This document shows positions 1 to 7,000 of a stretch of DNA of 10,000 bases, in pieces. Within the stretch, counting starts at the first letter, position 1; each line of letters starts with the position of its first letter. The translations under genes and the position numbers were made by a program. Under the pieces are notes generated by a model that saw nothing but the letters and a program-made list of their open reading frames with translations, did no database searches and was not told the origin of the DNA. The stretch is from Symbiodinium natans (taxonomy: Eukaryota > Sar > Dinophyceae > Suessiales > Symbiodiniaceae), in assembly GCA_905221605.1 (NCBI GenBank), contig CAJNDS010000786.1, positions 17,501-27,500 of the forward strand. The letters run 5' to 3'.

Positions 1-834
1 GGAGCTGTTCGGGCGGCCCGGGAAATGGTGCAGAGTTTTTTGGGGCATTATAGGGTTGAAGCTTCTGGCTTTCGGAGGCTCAGGGTCCTTGCAAGGGTCC
101 GGGGTTTCGGTGTTGTCGTGTCGCTGAATGCGACGGCTCTGCTGTATCTTGAGCCAGGAATCAAGAGCTGCACCTGACCACGGGCAACTGGAGACCGATT
201 CTGGCGCGCCCGCGGCGGTCTATAGGGTTCATAGGGTTCAGCGCGGCGTGTTCACTTGGCGTTTGATTCGGGTTGTTTGCTGATCCTGGTTCAAACAGGG
301 TGGGCACTCCTGCGTCAAGATAGCCAGCAGCTAGCAGCGAGCGCCTGTATCGCAATTCGCCCTTCGCGGTTTCTGTTCTTCAGCCCCAGCCCGCTCGAGC
401 CCAAAATGCATCTAGCGTAGTGGGCACTTGTAGTCCCAGCTGTGGATCAGGGCCATAAGCCATGACAGCCATGATGCCATAAACTGCTGAGAAAGACTTC
501 GGACCTTTAGGCCTTGGGGCCACGAAGCAGCAGTCCCATGGCCCGAAGTGCAACGTCTCAAACATTTCTGATTATGCTCGCCTTTAGACCCCTCGACCCC
601 TCGAGCCCTCGAGCCCTGGAGCCCTGGAGCGCCTCGTGAGCGGCGCGGAGACCCCGCCCCCCTTCTTGTCTGGCTCCACTCTCCAGGTTGCCGCCTTGCA
701 GGTCGCATCCAAACCCTGCGAGGCCCGTGGCGAGGGCAGAGCTTTCTCGGGTGCAACTTGAGGGGACGGGCCGAGAGCTCGCGTGGGATTCAGGGATGCT
801 TAAATTTGTAAAACTTTGTCCGTAAAAAAGAGAG
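1..834. other. Stretch without a supported gene, upstream of the kinase
   Basis: No exon chain or recognisable protein motif was found on either strand. Open frames of 60 to 114 codons occur on the minus strand but carry no family motif and look like chance frames in GC-rich DNA. The stretch contains a short duplicated CATAGGGTTCA-like piece near 220-240 and a tandem CTCGAGCCC-like cluster near 588-630. It could hold the 3' end of an upstream gene or an untranslated leader, but nothing in the sequence shows this. Confidence 0.5.
588..632. repeat. Short imperfect tandem repeat, about 9-bp unit
   Basis: Four to five copies of a CCTCGAGCC / CCTGGAGCC-like unit lie head to tail, drifting from CTCGACCC to CTGGAGCCC. 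It is a simple slippage-type repeat in non-coding DNA. No function is evident. Confidence 0.6.
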
Positions 835-936
835 ATGGAGAAGAGGGCGGCGGCGGCAGCGGAAGAAGAAGCAGAAGAAGAAGAAGAAGAAGGAGAAGGA
901 GAAGAAGAAGAAGGAGAAAACGAAGAAGAGAATTAA
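835..936 (+). other. GAA-rich upstream open reading frame abutting the kinase start codon
   Basis: An ATG at 835 opens a 33-codon frame of low complexity: Met-Glu-Lys-Arg, a run of five Ala, then almost only Glu and Gly. It ends at TAA 934-936, and the kinase ATG follows at 937 in the same frame, so stop and start codons touch (TAAATG). This is either a translated upstream frame or simply a (GAA)n tract in the 5' leader. Dinoflagellate messages receive a trans-spliced leader. An AG acceptor inside the purine tract, for example the one ending at 930, would remove this frame from the mature message. The acceptor cannot be fixed from sequence alone. Confidence 0.5.
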
Positions 937-1035
937 ATGGAGAAGAAGAAGGCAGCGGATGGTGATGATCATTACAACAAGGGCGCAAAGGATCTAGACT
1001 TAGACGAAGAGCTAAAGAGAGAACCGGAGCTGGAG
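937..1035 (+). CDS. Kinase gene exon 1 (start codon, residues 1-33)
   Basis: The frame begins with ATG right after an in-frame TAA and encodes a charged peptide starting MEKKKAADGDDHYNK and ending ELKREPELE. It stops at GAG|GT (donor at 1036) in phase 0, and the frame meets a stop 18 nt later. Phase agrees with the next exon. The composition looks coding, but no homologous domain is recognised. Being the first exon is an inference. Confidence 0.55.
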
Positions 1036-4000
1036 GTCTGCCAAAGTTGAGTTTGGGGAAGCGTCAGCCTTAATGTGACTGCGAGAGTTTATGCTAATCA
1101 GGCACTGAACCCTCTGAACTGCTGGACGCAAGACCTGCCAAATGCCCAGGGCGGTGCGACCGTCGGTGCCCTCTTACAGTAGTTCTTCCGATGTTCTTTC
1201 ATCCTGCCCCCCCCCCCCCCCCCCGCAATGCAATATAGGGCTTAAGGACTTCTAGGATGTAGAATGGTAGACCAGCAGAAGCCTGAACCCCGCAGCACCT
1301 CAGCTTGTCTTCACTCTTCTCAACCCTGCTTGTTTACCAACGCGTGCCCCCTAAGAGATCCTTCCACCCTGACCTCCACGGAGGACGTCGGTGCCTGGAA
1401 GGTGGCCTTCGAGAACCGCCTGCAAGCTGTGCTAGGTGCAGGGTCTCAGGGGGTCTCAGGGTTCAACGTTTAAGGCAGTTGCGTCTCCGAGCCTCGAAAG
1501 CTGGCACAGCAGAAGAACAAGAGACCTTTAGTCATTAGTCAGAGGCTTGTGCAACTCCCCTATAGACCCTAAACCCCAAGTTGAAGTAGTTCAAGGCTGA
1601 AGGGTTCCTGAAGTTCGGAGGAACAGTCCGCATAGCCTCCGGATGTGCCGTGCTCGCAGCCACTAACCCCTGAAGTCTCTCCGCTGTTTGGTCACCGTGC
1701 CCCTTCTGCAGGTCTCCGCTCCTCCGTGCTCGCCTCAGCTGGACTCAGGCTGAACGTTGAGATGCGGACGTCGGCAGCTGTGGGCAGCAAGCTTGAAGAT
1801 GTTGGGAATGGGGTCCCACAAGCATTGCCTGAGGATTTCAAGCAGTTGGAGCTGATGATGCTGCAAGGCTTAGGCAAGGATGCGCAGGCCATGCAAGAAG
1901 AACTTTGTGTGCTTGGGCGCCTGTGTAGGCTGCGTAGGTTTCGGTTTATTCAGTTTGACTTCGGCTTGCATGTGAGAGGCATTTTGCTTCGCGCTTTCAA
2001 TTCCAGCGTTCTGTGCCAGGGCTCCATTTCATTTCGATCCTCGCGTCCGTTTCCCTTCCCGTTGCGATTTCTGTTTCCCTTCCTTCCCGCAATTCCCGCA
2101 GTATGGAGTCATTTCCAGTCTACACGACTGCGGATCGAAGCTCAAAATAGGATGACATCAAGCGCAGGGGGAGGACACCAATCGCAGTCTCCATCAAAAT
2201 GAGGACACTTTTAAACGATATGGTGATGTGGAGGCTTACTCCTCCCACCCCCCCACCCTTCTGTCGGCCAAAGCCTTCCTCCCACCCAAGCAACATAGTG
2301 ACCAAGGACCAGAACCTTTTTTGCATGTGATCCGGGAGAGGGAAGGGGCTTCGCTTTTGCATTGCAGGCAGTTCTGGGAGACTACATCATAGGCGGGGGC
2401 CTTTGCTGCTTCTTGGGCTTGCCAAGCCCGGCTCGAGCTTACAGCTCCATGTCCTCATGTCCTGGCCTTAAACAACCAAAAAGAACCTGCGACTGAACAG
2501 GGCCTACGATTGGCGAAGGCTCGTTTGCAAAGGCCGGGTGTCACAGCTCAGGGCCCCACTCAAGTATGAATAGGATTGTGATTTTTTGGGAAGCCAAATA
2601 GCCTGGAAAGGTCAAACGAGCAGCCCGCCTCTCGACACAAGAGCTGGTGGCTGTCAAAGCTGGGGCCTCGGGGGAGGTATGTGCGGTGCAGGCGTGCGCG
2701 GGCAGAGAAGAGAAATGAGAAGCATTATCACACATTATCACGCGATGCTTATGCAAGGCTTGGGCAGAGGCCATTGCCTTTAACCACCTGCATGTTCCGA
2801 CCATCCGCCGCCCAGATTCTTGCCAACCACTCGGAGTCTGCGGAGACGGCGTGGGTGGAGGCAGGACCGGGTCGGCGCCGTCAGGGGGGTCTTGTTTGTC
2901 TGACCCGGTGCGCTTCCTTGAGTCGGCTTCAGTGTGAATCCTCAGCCAGCACCTGTGACAGGCGCAGATTTTGAATCGCCTCCACCACCCCCACATAGCC
3001 GCATCCCTGGGAGTGAACTTTCCAGGGTCAGGGTTGCTCATTCTCCTTCTTGTTCTTGTTCTTTTTGTTCTTCTTGTTCTTCTTGTTTGTTTTTCTTGTT
3101 GTTCTTGTTGTTATTGTTCTTCTTGTTCTTGTTGTTCTTGTTGTTCTTCTTGTTGTTCTTCTTGTTGTTCTTCTTGTTGTTCTTCTTGTTGTTCTTCTTG
3201 TTCTTCTTGTTGTTCTTCTTGTTCTTCTTGTTCTTCTTCTTGTTGTTGTTGTTGTTGTTGTCGTTGTTGTTGTCGTTGTTGTTGTCGTTGTTGTCTTCAA
3301 ATCTCTTGGGATGTTGAGGGTCATGATATGTCATGATGCGATGGGGTGATGAGGCTGGACGCTTCGTGATTTCGAGGTTTCGATGTTTTCTCCAGATCCC
3401 AATAGGGGCTTCTCCGAACTCCTCTCTTCAGGGTTGGCTTGGGTTGACATGCCAAGCAGGCCTTTGCACTCTGACTATCGTCCTTGCCTCACTTGGAGAC
3501 ATGTCGACCTTGCAAGATGCTTCAGAAACACAAGGAGTCACGCCATGTCGCGCACACCCCCCCCCCCTCCCCGTGCGCCCACACGCACGCACGCCGGCAC
3601 CCAGGCACGCAGGCACGCAGGCACGCGCGCACGCATGGACATTCTTGGATTGGGCTATGCCACACACGCCGCTCTTGCTGGATCCCCGCGAGATAACGTA
3701 AGGTCGTAGAGGAAGGCAAAAACGCGCATGAGAAATGGAAGTATTCTCTGCACTTTCTCAGCATCGTGAATGAAGTGTTCCGATCCGTTCCCCTGACGAT
3801 ATGCTCAATGAGAAATGTGCTGTGCACCTTCTCCGTATGCGCAGTGCAGAAGTGCAGTATTGCACAGGCTGCACAGGGACCGCGACATCAACGCCGCACA
3901 TGCAGGGACTCTGACTTCGATTCTTATGTCCTTTAGGGACTTTGCACGTATGCCGTCACATGCTCCACAAAGATTGTAGCATCCCCCCCTCTTGCTGAAA

Positions 4001-7000
4001 CATATATCGAAGTTGACGTTGCGTGTACAGCGATGTTTTACACACTCGCCCTCGCACTCACGCGCGTGTAGAGGATGAACTCAGCCCAGAACTGCCAGCG
4101 CCATAGATTCCATAGCTCAGGTGAGGATGCATGAGATGATAGAGACGTGCGGTCAATATCTTCTCATCATGGAGTGCCTCACCGGGGCCTGTCTTGCTTG
4201 AACTTTATGAATTCTGGACACGGTGCTGAGTTTCTCAAGCTTATCAGATTTCGTGTATCGCTTCGGCTCGTCTTGTCAGGTACGCAGGCGGTGGCAGTCT
4301 TTACGACTACGTCGAGAAGCAGCAGCGCCTTGAGGAGCCAGAGGTGCGCATAGAAGTCTTTTCACCGGATGATGCACCCTTTGCTCCCTGCCGGCTCCAG
4401 AACAGTCCTCGGGAGCTCAGCTTGAAGTAGACAACCGTTTTTCCAACCAAAAAACCGCGGCTTGCGGCAGGCCTGCCGCATCTTCTGCCAAATCATTGCT
4501 GGCCTGGAGGAGGCCCTTGCCATGCGTGCGGCTACATTTTGGGAGCTTATTTCGGGTTTTGCATGTCGTTCTGCAGCAGTTGGGATTTTCATTGTGGGCT
4601 GGGGAGCAGCATGAAGAAGCTAGCCCCTTTGCATTGTCCAACAGATGCGCGCAAGGAACATCAGACGAGACCCGTTGTATGAGCACTGAGTACCAAAGAT
4701 CTTTTGACAAGAGTTCACGTTGCAAGGTTCATGCCGCGAACATCGTGCACCGAGACCTCAAGCAGTGCACTCGGAACCTCAAGAATGCTTGTGGTGCCGA
4801 GTTGTTTGTTGGATCTCTGCTTCATGAGTGCCAGAAATCACGTGCAGGCTGGCAGCATGTCACGTATGTGTGCAGCTGCTGCGGCCTTCCAAAGGATCCC
4901 AGATAGGAAGCAGATGGCAGGTAGCTAGTTCTAGACACCTGGTGCCAAGCAAGCTGGTCCTCATCTGCATGGGCCTATGCCAAATATACCGATTCAAAAG
5001 AATCCCAAATGATCCTGCAAAGTTGGTGTCGGCCTACTCTACTCTTGAGCTTGAGAACAGCCACGGCGGTTGGCGGACAGTGGGGAATGTGGGGTGGGGG
5101 AATGTTGGCCAACGGAAGTGGAAACCGGGGCTGTCTGCTCACCTTCCCGACTTTAGAGGCCGTTTTGACACACGAGAGGAGCGCACACCAGCCCACCTCC
5201 AGCAACGCATGGCTATTGGAGAAGCGCACCGGACAGCACCGGAACTTCCCAGGTAACGGAATGCGGGAAGGTCCGCCCATTCACCCTACCGTTCAGGGGA
5301 AGGACATGGGATCCTGCCCCGAAGACCTAAACTTCCCAAACTGCTTGCCAATAACAAACACAGAGTGTAAAAGACGGCACAGGCTCGAGAACATCCTCCT
5401 GGACGCGGATCACAACGTGAAGATTGCAGACTTCGGAATGGGCGCAGCGCTCAAGCCTGGGCCGGGGACCCAGTGTTTGTGGCGTGTTGGGGCGCCAAAG
5501 CCGAAGCGCTTCCCTTCTATTATAGGGGGCATTGCCTGGAATGCAAAACTACAAGCCCAAAGGCCGAAACCACCTTCCCGGAGCCGCAGGCAAACGCTCA
5601 CAACAAGATGTGGGTCTTTGGAGTATGCGGCTCCAGAAGTTCTAGAAGGCACGGCAGGGCTTCAGCTTCGATGGTGGGGGCCTCTCCCGAAACTGAGCGA
5701 GTGGCAATGGTGATCACGTGGTAGTACGTGGCACATGATCCTGTTTGCCTCGAAGACGATGCGAGACTGTGTTTCGAGTTCGTTGTGGAGCGACTGGCGG
5801 ATGTTGAGAATTAATCTAAGAAGCAGCCGTTCTGCTGGCGCTGTTGCCTGCTGTTGTCTGCTGTGGAGTTTTTCGAGGCAGAGAGTGCGCAGCGCCCCAA
5901 GCTGGCACTGGATTGCAGCTTCTGTCAAAGAGCAAAGCTTTCCGCCCGGTCGCAGACGTTGAGGGGTCTTGGGTGTGAGCCTTTGTGCCCACGCCGTGAG
6001 GTCCCATACGCCTCAGATCTCTGGAGCTGCGGCGTGATCCTCTTCAGCATGATCTGCGGGGACCTGCCGTTTGAGGTGCAGCCCGCAGCAATCGTTGGAA
6101 TTCGTGTCTGGCGCTTGAGCTCACCGTAGCTGGTCAAGCTGCCCAAGTTGTGACCTTGTCGTCCCACCCCGACGATCACCCCGACGATCACCCCGACGTA
6201 GTTCCCTAGATAGACCAGAGCTTCGTGGTACTTTTGTGTTTTGTGCATTTTCTAGTGACTAGTGCCCTCTCTTGGCGAGGACGAGGACGACCTCTGCCTG
6301 AAGATCTTCTCGGCGAGCTACGAGATCCCCCGGTTCGTCTCAAAGGTGCGCTGGGGGGTTCGGGGGTGATCAGGGCTGAAGAGTCTAAAGTTTGGGCTCC
6401 AGGGTGGGTTCGGTTCTCTTAGTCAAGCAAAAGCCCCTAATCTGATATGAGCTTTTTCAGCCAAGTTCTGAGGTCGCCGAACCTATTTGTTGTTGATAAA
6501 AGCAGTCTTCCTAAAATCATCCCCTGGCTCATCCTTGCCTTATTCGCCTTATTCCCCAAGTCTTCCTCTGGTATTTCTATCCTGGCCGGTCTGCGTCTCT
6601 GCGTCTCTGCGTCTCTGCGTCTCTGCGTCTCTGCGTCTAGATTTTTGTCAAGAGACATGTTGCGGAGCTTCGCTCCGCGAAGGCACAGAGGCCCCTTCGG
6701 GTCACATGATCAACGTTGATTTGAGGAAGATTGGGAAGCCGGGATTTTGAGAGAGGATTGTTTTAGGACCATGTTGACGATGACTTTGCGGATGATTTTG
6801 GGAAGGTTGGGAAGCCGGAATTTTGAGAGAGGATGATTTCAGGATGAGGTTAAAGATGTTGAGAATGAGTTTCGGAGGAACAGAATCTTTCCGAAACCCA
6901 ATATTGCAAAAAACAACTCATAACCGCAATCATGCGCGTCCGAAGCCCCAGACACTTCATTGGCAGCATTTTGTGCTGACACGCTGGGTGGAGCACCATC

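Larger units (their letters stand above)
2998..4120 (+). other. Intron 8 (1123 nt, GC-AG), rich in low-complexity DNA
   Basis: This is the longest intron of the gene. The left quarter is a TTC/TTG array. The middle has an 11-base C run and a CACGCAGG-type array. The right part (about 3700-4110) has no repeat and no motif that I recognise. The kinase frame is interrupted between HPHI and VRMHE and resumes in phase. Confidence 0.75.

Noticed and set aside
142-156. CTTGAGCCA, resembling the reverse complement of the end of the dinoflagellate spliced leader.
   Set aside because: Only nine bases match and the rest of the leader is absent, so this is not evidence for a leader relic.
2968-2997. Exon 8 starting at CAG|ATT (2968) instead of 2962.
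   Set aside because: This shifts the helix-C glutamate by two residues and places Trp there. The acceptor at 2962 keeps Glu in place and obeys the AG|G rule of the gene.
3028-3349. Long repetitive open frames on both strands (runs of Thr/Arg, Asn/Lys, Leu/Val, Cys/Ser).
   Set aside because: They are translations of the TTC/TTG array and have no start context or independent protein features.
4762-5382. Open frame running into exon 13, considered as a kinase insert between HRDLK and LENILLD.
   Set aside because: No kinase family has an insert there. The GC donor at 4762 and AG acceptor at 5382 restore HRDLKLEN exactly, including the split Lys codon.
6662-6678. Hairpin considered as a transcription terminator.
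   Set aside because: The setting is an intron of a eukaryotic gene, no T tract follows, and the kinase reading frame continues downstream.
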